DNA from: Pseudomonas fluorescens
Lineage (GTDB): Bacteria > Pseudomonadota > Gammaproteobacteria > Pseudomonadales > Pseudomonadaceae
NCBI RefSeq assembly: GCF_902498185.1
Contig: NZ_CABVIX010000001.1
Coordinates: forward strand, 372,001 to 436,000
Direction: 5' to 3'
Length of the DNA: 64,000 bases
A program made the translations under genes and the position numbers. The notes beneath the pieces were generated by a model. That model made no database searches and was not told where the DNA came from. It was given only the letters and a program-made list of their open reading frames with translations. Every line of letters starts with the position of its first letter. The stretch's first letter is position 1. Below, in pieces: positions 10,080-23,298 of this stretch.

Positions 10080-10203
10080 GCGTGGCTCCTGAGTCAGGGC
10101 GATCAGGAGACAGTGTAGACCCGGCGATGTCGCCTGGTGTGCGGCCCGAAGGGATCATGAAACTTTCAACCCCTACCAGGCCTGGCGGATTGCATTTATC
10201 GCC

Positions 10204-13911
<3,708 letters not shown>

Positions 13912-13947
13912 AGGACTACCTGGTCGGGCAAAAACAGAAGGTGCGGG

Positions 13948-13953
13948 ATAATA
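13948..13953 (-). promoter_or_regulatory. Likely -10 element of metH
   Basis: On the minus strand this reads TATTAT, about 37 nt before the metH start codon. No convincing -35 hexamer is seen 16-18 nt upstream, which fits an activator-dependent promoter with MetR bound further upstream. Confidence 0.5.
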
Positions 13954-13989
13954 GCAAAGCTGCGCGCTTTTTAGGCGTGTCGGGCTTTT

Positions 13990-14008
13990 ACATGAATCCT
14001 GTTCATGT
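13990..14008. promoter_or_regulatory. MetR-type operator between metH and cti
   Basis: TGAA-N5-TTCA at 13993-14005 exactly matches the MetR consensus known from enteric bacteria, and the dyad extends to 7 bp per arm (ACATGAA and TTCATGT). Its centre lies about 46 bp upstream of the inferred metH -10 element, near position -58, a normal activator position. The same site is 64 bp before the cti start, so an effect on cti is possible. MetR itself is not in the window. Confidence 0.75.
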
Positions 14009-14068
14009 TGACGCACCCTTCCGGCCGATAGACAACGTGATAGCTCAAGAATCCAGGACACACGGTAC

Positions 14069-16369
14069 ATGGTGCATCGTTTACTTGCCGGCCTCTTCGC
14101 CCTGTTGATCAGCGGCGCGGTGCTCGGACAAGCTCCCCCATCAAGCCCGGTTATTTCCTACACCCGGGACATCCAGCCGATCTTCACCGAGAAATGTGTC
14201 GCCTGCCATGCCTGCAATGACGCGGCCTGCCAGCTCAACCTGGGCAGTGCCGAAGGCGTGCAGCGTGGCGCCTCGAAGATTCCGGTGTACCAGGGCGACC
14301 GCAGTACGGCGCAAGCCCCTACTCGCCTGTTCTACGACGCCCAGGGCGAGCAGGCATGGCGCGGCAAGAGCTTCTATTCGGTGCTCGACAACCAGGGCAG
14401 CCAGGCCGCGCTGATGGCGCGCATGCTTGAACTGGGCCACCAGAATCCGCTCGAGCCCAATGCCAAGCTGCCTGATGACATCGCACTGGGGCTCGATCGC
14501 GCCAACATGTGCCCGCTGCCGCAGGAGTTCGACGGCTACGCCGGGGCTCATCCCAAGGAAGGCATGCCGCTGGCCGTGACCGGGCTGACCGACGCCGAAT
14601 ACCAGACCCTGCGGCGTTGGCTGGCGGCGGGCGCGCCGGTCGAGCAGGCGCCGATCCAGCCCAGTGCCGGCGAGGCCCGGCAGATCGCCGAATGGGAAGC
14701 GCTGTTCAATCGCCCAGGCTCCACCGAAGCCCTGGTCGCGCGCTGGCTGTACGAGCACCTGTTCCTGGCCCACGTTCACTTCGTTGGCGGCGAGCCAGGC
14801 CACTTCTTCCAGTGGGTGCGCTCGCGCACGCCGAGCGGCAAGCCGGTCGACATCATCGCTACGCGCCGTCCCAACGACCCGCCAGGCACCGACTTCTACT
14901 ACCGCCTGATGCCGGTGCAGGGCGTGATCGTACACAAGACCCACATCACCTATCCGATGGGCCCGCAGAAGCTCAAGCGCATCAAGCAGCTGTTCTACAG
15001 CGGTGACTGGCATGCCACGTCGCTGCCAGGCTACGGCCCGCGCCGGCGCTCCAATCCCTTCGAGACCTTCGAGGCGATTCCGGCGGTGGCGCGCTACCAG
15101 TTCATGCTCGATAACGCCGAATACTTCGTGCGTACCTTCATTCGCGGCCCCGTGTGCCGCGGACAGATCGCCACCGACGTGATCCGCGACAACTTCTGGG
15201 TGGTGTTCCAGGAGCCCGCGCATGACCGCTATGTGACCGATGCCGCGTATCGGGGGCAGGCCACGCCGCTGCTGGCGATGCCTGGGCAGATCGACGACGT
15301 CGGCAGCGTCCTGAGCCTGTGGCACGCCTACCGCGACAAGCGCAATGACTACGAGAACCTGCGCCGCGAAGCCTATGCAGAGCTGCCAGCGCCGGGGTGG
15401 TCGACGCTCTGGGCCGGCAGCGACAACGCACTGCTGAGCATCTTCCGTCACTTCGACAGTGCCTCGGTGACCAAGGGACTGATCGGTGACGTGCCGCAGA
15501 CTCTCTGGCTGTTCGACTACCCCTTGCTCGAACGCACCTACTACCAGCTGGCGGTCAACTTCGACGTGTATGGCAACGTCTCGCACCAGGCGCAGACCCG
15601 CCTGTATTTCGACCTGATCCGCAACGGTGCCGAGGTCAATTTCCTGCGCCTGATGCCTGCCGCCCAGCGCGGCGCGATTCTCAGCGATTGGTACCAGAAC
15701 AGCGGCAAGGTGAAGATGTGGATGGACTACGAGTCGATCGACACCGAGACCCCCAGCGGCCTCAAGCTCGACGCCCGTGATCCCAAGCGCGACTTCGGCC
15801 TCAAGCTGCTGCAGCGCAGTGGCAGCCTGAATGCCTCGCCCGACCCGATCAACCGTTGCAATGGCGCCTATTGCTCGCGGCCCGGAATCTCCGAACCGAT
15901 GCGTAACGTCGAGCAATCACTGAGCCGCCTGGTTTCGCGGCCCGCTGCGGGCCTCAAGGTGATCAACCAGCTGCCCGAGGCGACCATGCTGCGCATCGAA
16001 GGGCAGGGTGGCGAGCGCCTGGTCTACAGCCTGCTGCGCAACCGCGCCCACAGCAATGTCGCCTTCATGCTGGGGGAGGCCTATCGGTACCAACCGGGAC
16101 TGGACACCTTGACGCTGTATCCCGGCGTGCTGAGCAGCTACCCGAACTTCATGTTCAATATCCCTGCGCACGAGGTGCCCGAGTTCGTCGAGGACATGGA
16201 GGCGGTCCGCGACGACGCCGCCCGGTTCGAGCGCATCGTCCGGCGCTGGGGCGTGCGACGCACGAATCCGCAGTTCTGGACCTACTTCCATGACCTCAGC
16301 CGTTATATCCAGGAAACAGAGCCGCTGGAGGCCGGTGTGCTGGACATGAACCGCTACGAAAACCTCTGA
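14069..16369 (+). CDS. cti: Fatty acid cis-trans isomerase
   Basis: The 766-residue protein has an N-terminal signal peptide (about residues 1-20) and a CxxCH heme motif, CVACH, at residues 43-47. Length and sequence match Cti, the periplasmic cytochrome-c-type enzyme that converts cis- to trans-unsaturated fatty acids of membrane phospholipids and rigidifies the membrane under solvent, heat or other stress. The regular gene position beside metH supports the call. The first ATG gives the export signal directly. The 157-bp intergenic region is shared with metH. Confidence 0.97.
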   Translation: MVHRLLAGLFALLISGAVLGQAPPSSPVISYTRDIQPIFTEKCVACHACNDAACQLNLGSAEGVQRGASKIPVYQGDRSTAQAPTRLFYDAQGEQAWRGKSFYSVLDNQGSQAALMARMLELGHQNPLEPNAKLPDDIALGLDRANMCPLPQEFDGYAGAHPKEGMPLAVTGLTDAEYQTLRRWLAAGAPVEQAPIQPSAGEARQIAEWEALFNRPGSTEALVARWLYEHLFLAHVHFVGGEPGHFFQWVRSRTPSGKPVDIIATRRPNDPPGTDFYYRLMPVQGVIVHKTHITYPMGPQKLKRIKQLFYSGDWHATSLPGYGPRRRSNPFETFEAIPAVARYQFMLDNAEYFVRTFIRGPVCRGQIATDVIRDNFWVVFQEPAHDRYVTDAAYRGQATPLLAMPGQIDDVGSVLSLWHAYRDKRNDYENLRREAYAELPAPGWSTLWAGSDNALLSIFRHFDSASVTKGLIGDVPQTLWLFDYPLLERTYYQLAVNFDVYGNVSHQAQTRLYFDLIRNGAEVNFLRLMPAAQRGAILSDWYQNSGKVKMWMDYESIDTETPSGLKLDARDPKRDFGLKLLQRSGSLNASPDPINRCNGAYCSRPGISEPMRNVEQSLSRLVSRPAAGLKVINQLPEATMLRIEGQGGERLVYSLLRNRAHSNVAFMLGEAYRYQPGLDTLTLYPGVLSSYPNFMFNIPAHEVPEFVEDMEAVRDDAARFERIVRRWGVRRTNPQFWTYFHDLSRYIQETEPLEAGVLDMNRYENL

Positions 16370-16457
16370 AGCGATGACCGCCGGTAAGGTCATCTGACCT
16401 TTGCCGGCATTCTGCGGTCCGACCCCACGAGCGGCCCTGGTTGCCACCAGGGCTTGA

Positions 16458-17516
16458 ATGGGCTTCAACGCAGGTAATGGCATGCTGTATTCGCTTCAGG
16501 CACTTCGGGCGCTCGCCGCCTGGGTGGTGGTTTGTCACCACTTCATGCAGATCTTCTTCGACTTCCACGCCACAGGGCCCGTCGGCCAGTTTCTCAGCGA
16601 CCGCGGCGCCGTCGGGGTGGATGTGTTCTTCGTCATCAGCGGTCTGGTCATCTACCTTTCGACCCGCGACAAACCCATGGCACCCCAGCGTTTTCTGCTC
16701 AACCGGGTGCTGCGCATCGTGCCTGCCTACTGGTTCTATACGCTGCTGATGGGGATTCTGTTGCTGGTAGCGAGTCGCTGGATGCCTCATCAGACGATCG
16801 AGTTGCAGCACTTCCTGTTGTCTCTGCTGTTCATCCCCGCCGAAAATCCGGGTGGATATGGCATGTATCCGACGCTCAATGTCGGCTGGACGCTGAACTT
16901 CGAGATGTTTTTCTACCTGCTGTTCTCGCTGGTGTTCCTGGTGCGGCAGCGTTATCAGCTGCTACTGGTGACCGCAGTGCTGCTGGTGGCCAGCGAGGTG
17001 CTCAGTCGTGTCGGTGTGCTCAGTCATTTCTATGCCAACAACATCATCTACGAGTTCCTGCTGGGCATCGGCATCGGCATCGCCTACCGGCGCGGGCTGA
17101 TCCTGGAAGGGCTGTGGCTGCCGCTGACGGTGCTGGTGGCCGCTGGCCTGGCCATCTACCATCTCGACGCCTCGATGCGCCTGTTGCACTGGGGCCTGCC
17201 TAGCGCAATGATCGTACTGGCATGCGTTGCCCTGGAGCCGTACTTCAAGGGCAACCAGATGCTCAAGTCGCTGGGTGATTGCTCGTATTCGGTGTACCTG
17301 ATCCACGTGCTGGTGCTGTATGGCGGCTGGTTCGCCAGTCAGCGGCTCAAGCTCAATCCTTATGCGACTTTCGCCGTATGCGTGCCGGTGATCGCCGCGG
17401 CCTCACGGCTGAGCTACGTGTGGCTGGAGCGCGGACTGTACCGGCGCATGAGTGCCTGGTGCGAGGCGCGGCGCACGGCGGAGCCCGCGCTGGCCTTATC
17501 CCGAGTCAATTACTAG
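16458..17516 (+). CDS. Membrane acyltransferase, OafA/YrhL (acyltransferase 3) family
   Basis: The product is about 352 residues with roughly ten hydrophobic segments. The family signature is present: SLQALRALAAWVVVCHHF near the N-terminus, with the catalytic-type His, then DVFFVISGLV and FLLNRVLRIVPAYWFYT. Family members transfer acyl groups to extracytoplasmic sugars such as O-antigen, exopolysaccharide or glucans. No glycosyltransferase cluster is nearby, so the acceptor is unknown. ATG 16458 is used; ATG 16482 (MLYSLQALR) is an equally plausible start. It lies between cti and nfuA as a separate unit. Confidence 0.88.
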   Translation: MGFNAGNGMLYSLQALRALAAWVVVCHHFMQIFFDFHATGPVGQFLSDRGAVGVDVFFVISGLVIYLSTRDKPMAPQRFLLNRVLRIVPAYWFYTLLMGILLLVASRWMPHQTIELQHFLLSLLFIPAENPGGYGMYPTLNVGWTLNFEMFFYLLFSLVFLVRQRYQLLLVTAVLLVASEVLSRVGVLSHFYANNIIYEFLLGIGIGIAYRRGLILEGLWLPLTVLVAAGLAIYHLDASMRLLHWGLPSAMIVLACVALEPYFKGNQMLKSLGDCSYSVYLIHVLVLYGGWFASQRLKLNPYATFAVCVPVIAAASRLSYVWLERGLYRRMSAWCEARRTAEPALALSRVNY

Positions 17517-18158
<642 letters not shown>

Positions 18159-18357
18159 TCGGCGCTGATCCGGCTCCCTAGCAACAAACTGTTACGGATT
18201 CAACCCCTGCGACAACAGGCCGCAGCCCGGTTTTCAAGGGCTGCAGGCGCTTCACCCTTGTGTCGGGTAGAAGGCAGGGGGGCCTCATGCCAGAATGTCC
18301 CCGCTTTTTGACCGGCCCTGCCCAGGGGTCGGCACCTTCCCTTCAAAGGATGGTTAC

Positions 18358-18963
18358 ATGACTGATTTACTGACCCGGCGCGCCGTTGTGGCCGGGATGG
18401 GAGTCCTTGGGCTTGGCATGTTGGCCGGTTGCAGCCCCGCGCGTGGACTCGAGTTCAAGTACGGCAAGAACATGAGCAACGAGATTCTCGGTCGCTCCTT
18501 CAAGCTCAAGGATACCCAGGGCAACGTGCGAGCGCTGTCCAGCTATTACGGCTCGATGCCGATGTTCTTCTTCGGTTTCACCCAGTGCCCGATGGTCTGC
18601 CCGACCACCCTGGCGCGTGCGGCGCAGATCAAGAAGCTCATGGGCCGCGATGCCGGGTTCCTGCAGGTGGTGTTCATTACCCTTGATCCTGAGCGTGACA
18701 CGCCTGAAGTGCTCGATGCCTACGTCAAGGCATTCGATCCCTCGTTCACCGCGCTGACGGGTACCCCGGAAGAAATCGACGCGGTGGCCAAGGAGTTCAA
18801 GGTGTTCTACGAGAAGGTTCCGGCGGGCGATACGTACACCATCTCGCACACCTCCACCAGCTACGTGTACGATTCACGCGGCACCTTGCGCCTGAGCCTC
18901 GGCCATTCGCTGAATGCCAAGGAATGCACCGAAGACCTGCTCGCTCTCATGGAGATCTGCTAA
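18358..18963 (+). CDS. SCO1/SenC copper metallochaperone, predicted lipoprotein
   Basis: The 201-residue protein starts at ATG 18358, which follows AAAGGA; a longer frame from 18295 lacks this. A twin-Arg-like N-terminus leads into the lipobox LAGC (Cys25), so it is probably membrane-anchored and periplasmic. The thioredoxin-like SCO fold shows CPMVC (Cys77, Cys81) and His164, the copper ligands. SCO proteins help load the CuA centre of cytochrome c oxidase. The stop codon is immediately followed by the PCuAC gene, so the two form one copper-delivery unit. Confidence 0.93.
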   Translation: MTDLLTRRAVVAGMGVLGLGMLAGCSPARGLEFKYGKNMSNEILGRSFKLKDTQGNVRALSSYYGSMPMFFFGFTQCPMVCPTTLARAAQIKKLMGRDAGFLQVVFITLDPERDTPEVLDAYVKAFDPSFTALTGTPEEIDAVAKEFKVFYEKVPAGDTYTISHTSTSYVYDSRGTLRLSLGHSLNAKECTEDLLALMEIC

Positions 18964-19443
18964 ATGGCGCTGTCGATCCAACCCTTCAAGCGTGGCCTGG
19001 CAACCCTGGCCTTGTGTGCCCTGGCGCTGCCAGCGCTGGCCGAGACCACCGTCAGCGACGCCTGGGTACGCGCCAGCGTGCCGCATCAGCAAGCCACGGG
19101 TGCCTTCATGACCCTGACCGCCAGCGAAGACAGCAAGCTGCTCAGCGTCGCATCCCCGGTAGCCAGGACCGTACAGGTCCACGAGATGACCATGAACGGC
19201 GACGTCATGGGCATGCGCGAAGTGCCCAGCGTCGTGCTGCCTGCCGGCAAGCAGGTGAGTCTTGATCCGAGCGGTCTGCACGTGATGCTCATGGGGCTGG
19301 TCGACCAGGTCAAGGAAGGCCAGCAAGTCCCCCTGACCCTCACCATCGAAGACAGCAAGGGGCAGCGTCAGACGCTGGAAATCCAGGCCCCGGTGCGCCC
19401 CCTGACTGCCGGCGCAGGGCACGAGCACATGCACCAGCATTGA
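18964..19443 (+). CDS. Periplasmic copper chaperone PCu(A)C
   Basis: The 159-residue protein has a signal peptide (about residues 1-25, ending ALA) and the DUF461 copper site: VHEMTM early, then GLHVMLMGL, matching the H(M)x10Mx21HxM pattern. The tail HEHMHQH could give a second copper site. The family moves Cu(I) to SCO proteins and CuA oxidases. ATG follows the SCO stop directly with no spacer, so translation is coupled. Confidence 0.93.
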   Translation: MALSIQPFKRGLATLALCALALPALAETTVSDAWVRASVPHQQATGAFMTLTASEDSKLLSVASPVARTVQVHEMTMNGDVMGMREVPSVVLPAGKQVSLDPSGLHVMLMGLVDQVKEGQQVPLTLTIEDSKGQRQTLEIQAPVRPLTAGAGHEHMHQH

Positions 19444-19475
19444 TTCCGGCAGCCTGGCTGTTGCATCAATCCTGC

Positions 19476-19700
19476 TCAGCGGAACCGCGGCAGCGGCCGG
19501 TCGGTATTCAACGACGTCAGGCGCTGCCGCACTTGCGCCTCTTCAGCTTCCAGCGCCTTCAGGTTGTCGCGGATCTTGCCAGCGGCGGGCACATCGCCCT
19601 GCCGGTCGATCCAGTCGGCGATTTCCTTGCAGGTGCTGGTCAAACGGGATTGGCGCTGATTGATCAGCGTCAAAAGGGTCGTGAGCTCTTTTGCGGACAT
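19476..19700 (-). CDS. Small hypothetical helical protein
   Basis: The 74-residue protein begins MSAKELTTLLTLINQRQS. It is charged, lacks a signal or membrane segment, and is predicted from its heptad-like Leu/Ala pattern (KALEAEEAQVRQRL) to form helices. GGAGGA lies 8 nt before ATG 19698-19700; an upstream in-frame ATG overlaps that ribosome site and is rejected. It is convergent with the PCuAC gene. No family recognised. Confidence 0.7.
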   Translation of the reverse strand: MSAKELTTLLTLINQRQSRLTSTCKEIADWIDRQGDVPAAGKIRDNLKALEAEEAQVRQRLTSLNTDRPLPRFR

Positions 19701-19825
19701 GATGGAATCCTCCATTTCAGCCCTGACAGTTTAGCAGCGCATGGCCATCTTGCCTGCGAGTAGAACCTTTCGCCGGTATGGATGGACCTGGAGGACATTG
19801 ATGCCTGCTGGCGCTTGCGCGCCGG

Positions 19826-20515
19826 TCAGTGATTGCTCAGCAGCCGTTGCTGGGCCGCGTTACAGCCGTTGATGTCCACGGCCTTCTGCAGCAAGGCCTG
19901 GCGATGCTGCGGGTCGAGATCGCCCAGCAAACGGTAGACTTCTGCCTGGTAGTCGCGCTGTCCTCCCCATTGCATCTGCAGCCCTTGCGGGCGGCTGCGG
20001 CTACAAGCCAGGCGTACGGCCGGCTGCGGATAATAGGGTGCATACAGGGTGGCCATGGCCGGGATGGACTCCATCGATGCGCGGTACGCGTTGCTGGCGC
20101 GGTAGGACGCACACCAGGTGGCAATGGCCGGTGCTGGTGGGGCAAAGCCTTGCTGCAGGCTGGCTTGCAACAAGGGACAGGCAGCTTCGGGAATCTGGGT
20201 GGCCGGCAGGTACGTCATGTAGTAGAGCGCAAGCCGGTACTGCGCGACCGGATGGCCGAGCGCGACGGATTTCTTCAGCAGGGCGACCGCAGTAGGCAGG
20301 GTGCGGGCCATCGCCTGGCCTTGGCGGCTCAGCTCCGGATCGCCGTCGGTGGCGCGCAGCGGGCTCGCTTCCTCCTGGTTGTCGGCCTGCTCGAGCAAGG
20401 GCAATGCCTGGCGATACAGCAGGTCGGCATGCGGATCGATGTTGACTTCCAGCGCCTGGCTGGTGATCGGCAGGCAGGCAGCGAGCACGGCCGGCAACAC
20501 CCGTACGCAGATCAC
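19826..20515 (-). CDS. Secreted Sel1/TPR-like hypothetical protein
   Basis: The 229-residue protein starts at GTG 20513-20515 and has a clear signal peptide (MICVRVLPAVLAACLPITSQA). A Sel1-like motif, ALLKKSVALGHPVAQYRLALYYM, appears near residue 85, and a tail related to TPR helices follows. Four cysteines in the mature part could form disulfides. Such proteins are usually periplasmic scaffolds of unknown partner. The start overlaps the stop of a possible 22-codon upstream frame (GTGA). The identity beyond Sel1-like is uncertain. Confidence 0.75.
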   Translation of the reverse strand: MICVRVLPAVLAACLPITSQALEVNIDPHADLLYRQALPLLEQADNQEEASPLRATDGDPELSRQGQAMARTLPTAVALLKKSVALGHPVAQYRLALYYMTYLPATQIPEAACPLLQASLQQGFAPPAPAIATWCASYRASNAYRASMESIPAMATLYAPYYPQPAVRLACSRSRPQGLQMQWGGQRDYQAEVYRLLGDLDPQHRQALLQKAVDINGCNAAQQRLLSNH

Positions 20516-20580
20516 TGCTGGGCCTGCGGCAAGATGCGAAAGCCGGCGATGGCCGGGCGATGGACGACTTCGATGTTCAT
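20512..20580 (-). CDS. Possible 22-residue leader peptide before the Sel1-like gene
   Basis: An ATG at 20578-20580 opens MNIEVVHRPAIAGFRILPQAQQ and its TGA overlaps the GTG of the Sel1-like gene by two bases. There is no good ribosome site before it, so it may be a translated leader, a remnant, or chance. It is listed because the GTGA overlap is the classic coupling geometry. Confidence 0.25.
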   Translation of the reverse strand: MNIEVVHRPAIAGFRILPQAQQ

Positions 20581-20663
20581 GGCTGTACTGTACGTCTCAG
20601 GCGAATCAGAAGCGACAAGGCCCTATTCTAGCCATGCATGCTGCGCGCCGAAACCCACTTCCA

Positions 20664-21740
20664 TCAGTCTGTAACGAGCCGTATCGAAGTGGCCTTTGGA
20701 TTCAAGTACTTCTGGTGGGCCAGGCCGAGCTTGGCGGTGATGACTTTCGCCAAGGCGTTGTTGCCCAGATCGTTGAAGTGCAAGCGGTCGACGAAGAGGC
20801 TTTCGCCGAAGACGGGGGAACTGCTGAGCATGCTGTTCATGTCATGGCAGTCGACCGGATCGCACTGGTTTCTGATGCGCTGGAAAAAGGCGGCGTGCAG
20901 TTGGTTGTCGAGCACCCCGCTCAGCAGGCGGTCGAAGTTGCTCGGGTGGGCGTCGAGGTTCTTCAGCATGTCCTGCTCGCCGGGCAGCGGCGTTTCCCGG
21001 CACCACGGCAGCAGCGGCTGGAGAATGAAGGTGAGGCTAGCGTGACTGTCAGCCAGCAAGCGCTGCCATTGCAAGAGGGTGCGGGCGATGCTGTCGGCGG
21101 CGCGGGTCAGGCGCTTGTCCGGGGCCGACAAGGGTTCGATGGCCAGTGCAGGGCAGGTACCGCGCGATGGCACCAGCGCCTGGCGCAGTCGCTGCATCAG
21201 CGATTCGGGACGCTCCTGCTCGAAGGGGTGCAGCCCTTCGTTGAAGGTATTGAGGAAATCCTGGTAAGCGCGTGCGCGCTGCGGATGCGGTTCGCCAGCC
21301 ATGGCGTCGCTCAGCGCTTCATGGGCCAGGGTGTTGAGCCCGCTGAGCACCACCACCTGGCCGATCTGCCCGAACCGGTGCTGATGGTCGAGAAACATCA
21401 TCAGCTCCTGGGTGGCGTTGTGACCGCAGCCGGCCAGGCTCAACCAGACTTCTCCCGTGAGCATCGACAGGCAGGACGCCACCGTATTCGCGTCGGAGCT
21501 GGCGCCGATGCCCAGGGCCGTGGAACCGCCAACCAGCAGGTTGACGCGCGCCGAGCGGCCGCGCTCTGCCACCGAGAAGCGCTTGCCCGCCAGGTAGCTG
21601 TATCGAAAGCCCAAGGCATCTGTGTTGATGGTGCCCGATCGGTAGCCGCGCTCGTGCATGTACAAGGTGTACGGGGCGCGGCGGCTCCCCAGCAGCAGGA
21701 ACTGCTGGTAGTCCTGCTGAAGGGGCTGGGCGGAGTTCAG
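20664..21740 (-). CDS. SGNH-hydrolase-like protein
   Basis: About 358 residues if translation starts at CTG 21738-21740. The body shows LLVGGSTALGIGAS (a GDS-like serine block) and VDRLHFNDLGN (the Asp-x-x-His block of SGNH esterases). No signal peptide is visible. No ATG exists upstream of YMHERGY, yet the frame stays open and protein-like to CTG, which overlaps the lysE stop (CTGA) and follows GGGAG at 8 nt. TTG 21663-21665 is the alternative. It is third in an operon with the YqcI/YcgG and LysE genes. The substrate is unknown; acyl or acetyl esters are typical. Confidence 0.72.
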   Translation of the reverse strand: MNSAQPLQQDYQQFLLLGSRRAPYTLYMHERGYRSGTINTDALGFRYSYLAGKRFSVAERGRSARVNLLVGGSTALGIGASSDANTVASCLSMLTGEVWLSLAGCGHNATQELMMFLDHQHRFGQIGQVVVLSGLNTLAHEALSDAMAGEPHPQRARAYQDFLNTFNEGLHPFEQERPESLMQRLRQALVPSRGTCPALAIEPLSAPDKRLTRAADSIARTLLQWQRLLADSHASLTFILQPLLPWCRETPLPGEQDMLKNLDAHPSNFDRLLSGVLDNQLHAAFFQRIRNQCDPVDCHDMNSMLSSSPVFGESLFVDRLHFNDLGNNALAKVITAKLGLAHQKYLNPKATSIRLVTD

Positions 21741-22363
21741 AGCGTCAGCTCCCGCACGTTATAGGCAAGGCCCACGCAGGCGATGAGCAGCAAGGCAACG
21801 GCGGACGCCAGGCTGATCAGGCGGTTGTTGCGCTGCGACGCGATCTTGCCGATGGCGAAGATATAGAGGCTGAGCACCGCGAAGTCGATGACGATCCAGA
21901 GCAGCGACAGCACCACCATGCTCTTGCCGAACGACTCGGTGATCTGGATGAACTGCGGGAAGAAGGAGATGAAGAAGATGATGTCCTTGGGGTTCGAGAT
22001 GCCCACCATGAAGCCGTGCCACAGGCCGCCGCGATCGGGTTTCGCAGCAGGCTCGACGGTACCTTGCGCAGGCAGGTCCCAGGCTTCGCGCAGGGTGCAC
22101 AGGGCGATATAGCCGATGAACAGGCATCCGAGCAGGCTCATGGCGCTGAGCCAGGCGCGGTCGATGGCCGCGCTGGTCATGATGATCCAGGCAGCGGCGC
22201 CGATCAGCACCAGCGAGGCCCAGTTGGTGCCCAGCGCGGTGAACAGCGCCTTGCGTGACCCGGAGGCGGCCGCGGTATTGACGATCAGCGCGACCACTGG
22301 CCCGGGGGTCGCGATCAGCAGCAGGACGGTGAGGGCATAGGTGGCGGTCAGGGCAGTATTCAC
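21737..22363 (-). CDS. LysE/RhtB-family amino-acid-type exporter
   Basis: The 208-residue inner-membrane protein has about six hydrophobic segments and the family TPGP motif near residue 20 (IATPGPVVALI), plus GISNPKDIIFFISFFPQF. LysE/RhtB proteins export amino acids and related small molecules. It begins with GTG two bases after the stop of the YqcI/YcgG gene and ends overlapping the proposed start of the SGNH gene, so the three are one coupled unit. The cargo may be the product of its neighbours; that is inference. Confidence 0.9.
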   Translation of the reverse strand: MNTALTATYALTVLLLIATPGPVVALIVNTAAASGSRKALFTALGTNWASLVLIGAAAWIIMTSAAIDRAWLSAMSLLGCLFIGYIALCTLREAWDLPAQGTVEPAAKPDRGGLWHGFMVGISNPKDIIFFISFFPQFIQITESFGKSMVVLSLLWIVIDFAVLSLYIFAIGKIASQRNNRLISLASAVALLLIACVGLAYNVRELTL

Positions 22364-22365
22364 GG

Positions 22366-23142
22366 TCAGTTCTCGATCTGTGTGTCAGGCGTTGCACGGT
22401 TATGGAAGGGGCACCGGGCCAGGTCTAGGGAGCCGGGCTCCTGGAGTTGGTACTGCTTCCATTCGAAGTTGTCGTCCTGGCCAAAAAAGCCGAGGCTGTC
22501 GGGCATGATCCCGTCGTTGTAATGGCGCACCCGTTCGCGGATGCGTTCGCGAATCCGCTTGCCACTCTCGGTCTGTGCACTGGCCACTTCATCGAAACTT
22601 TCGCGCGGGTTGATCACGAAGACGATGGTATTGCCCAAGTTGCGGCTTTTCATCTGCAGGTGCGCGGGAAAACTCATGTTGATGAACAGCGGCATGCCGG
22701 CGAAACAGAACGACCACTGGTTGTTCTCGGGATCGGTCGGCACCGCCTGCGGCCAGGGGTGCGGGTCGCGTGCGTGGACCTTCTGCAGTACTGACCAGGC
22801 CAATGCCTGCTGCTCGGCCAGGGTGCTCAGGCCCGGGGTTTCGAGAAATGCCAGCAGGGGGCTGCCGATGCGTTGCTTGATCGGCACCGGCTCGATGGTG
22901 CGTATGTAGTCGGCCAGGCCGATGGCGATATCGTCCGCCAGCTGCTCGGCACGGGCAAACACGATGTGGCACGTCCTGGCGGCAACGGCCTTGCGGCCGA
23001 ACAGACAGGGAAACTCCGGATTGGCGAGCAGTGTCTTGAAATGTTGTACGGTCTGGAACGTCCAGTGATGCTGATGATCAGTATGTTCAGCGGCGAGCTC
23101 CAGCGCATCCAGGCGGTAGCAGTTTCCATAACCCGTAAACAT
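22366..23142 (-). CDS. YqcI/YcgG-family protein, possible heme-dependent N-oxygenase relative
   Basis: The 258-residue protein has the two hallmark blocks of the family: FPCLFGR at residues 44-50 and CPFH at 244-247. It also has a PENNQWSFCFAGMPLFIN core and a conserved NPRESFD. Some members of this family (RohS of azomycin synthesis, GntA of guanitoxin synthesis) are reported to be heme-dependent enzymes that oxidise an amine or guanidine nitrogen; most members have no known role. It leads an operon with a LysE exporter and an SGNH-like protein and is divergent from a LysR gene. Cytoplasmic. The specific reaction is not known. Confidence 0.82.
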   Translation of the reverse strand: MFTGYGNCYRLDALELAAEHTDHQHHWTFQTVQHFKTLLANPEFPCLFGRKAVAARTCHIVFARAEQLADDIAIGLADYIRTIEPVPIKQRIGSPLLAFLETPGLSTLAEQQALAWSVLQKVHARDPHPWPQAVPTDPENNQWSFCFAGMPLFINMSFPAHLQMKSRNLGNTIVFVINPRESFDEVASAQTESGKRIRERIRERVRHYNDGIMPDSLGFFGQDDNFEWKQYQLQEPGSLDLARCPFHNRATPDTQIEN

Positions 23143-23218
23143 GGTTGCCCCAGCGATAAGATTTATCTTTATGAATGGTTATATGCAGTGTTGGTATATG
23201 TATTAATTATTTAGCTGC

Positions 23219-23231
23219 ATTTTCGGAAAAT
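23219..23231. promoter_or_regulatory. Perfect palindrome midway between divergent genes
   Basis: ATTTTC-G-GAAAAT forms a 6-1-6 dyad centred 74 bp from the LysR start and 83 bp from the YqcI/YcgG start, in an AT-rich 156-bp gap. Position and symmetry suit a LysR operator, but it is not a textbook T-N11-A box. Confidence 0.45.
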
Positions 23232-23298
23232 CATAATCCGTTGTAAAACGCCTGAAACTGTGACCTACTATTAGTCTTACTCATTATCGGAGACGGCA

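Noticed and set aside
13912..14068. SAM/SAH or cobalamin riboswitch before metH
   Set aside because: The leader is short and I could not fold or recognise any conserved riboswitch core; the MetR box explains control better.
14141..15916. Long frame antisense to cti
   Set aside because: cti is unambiguous; the antisense product has no recognisable domain or start signal.
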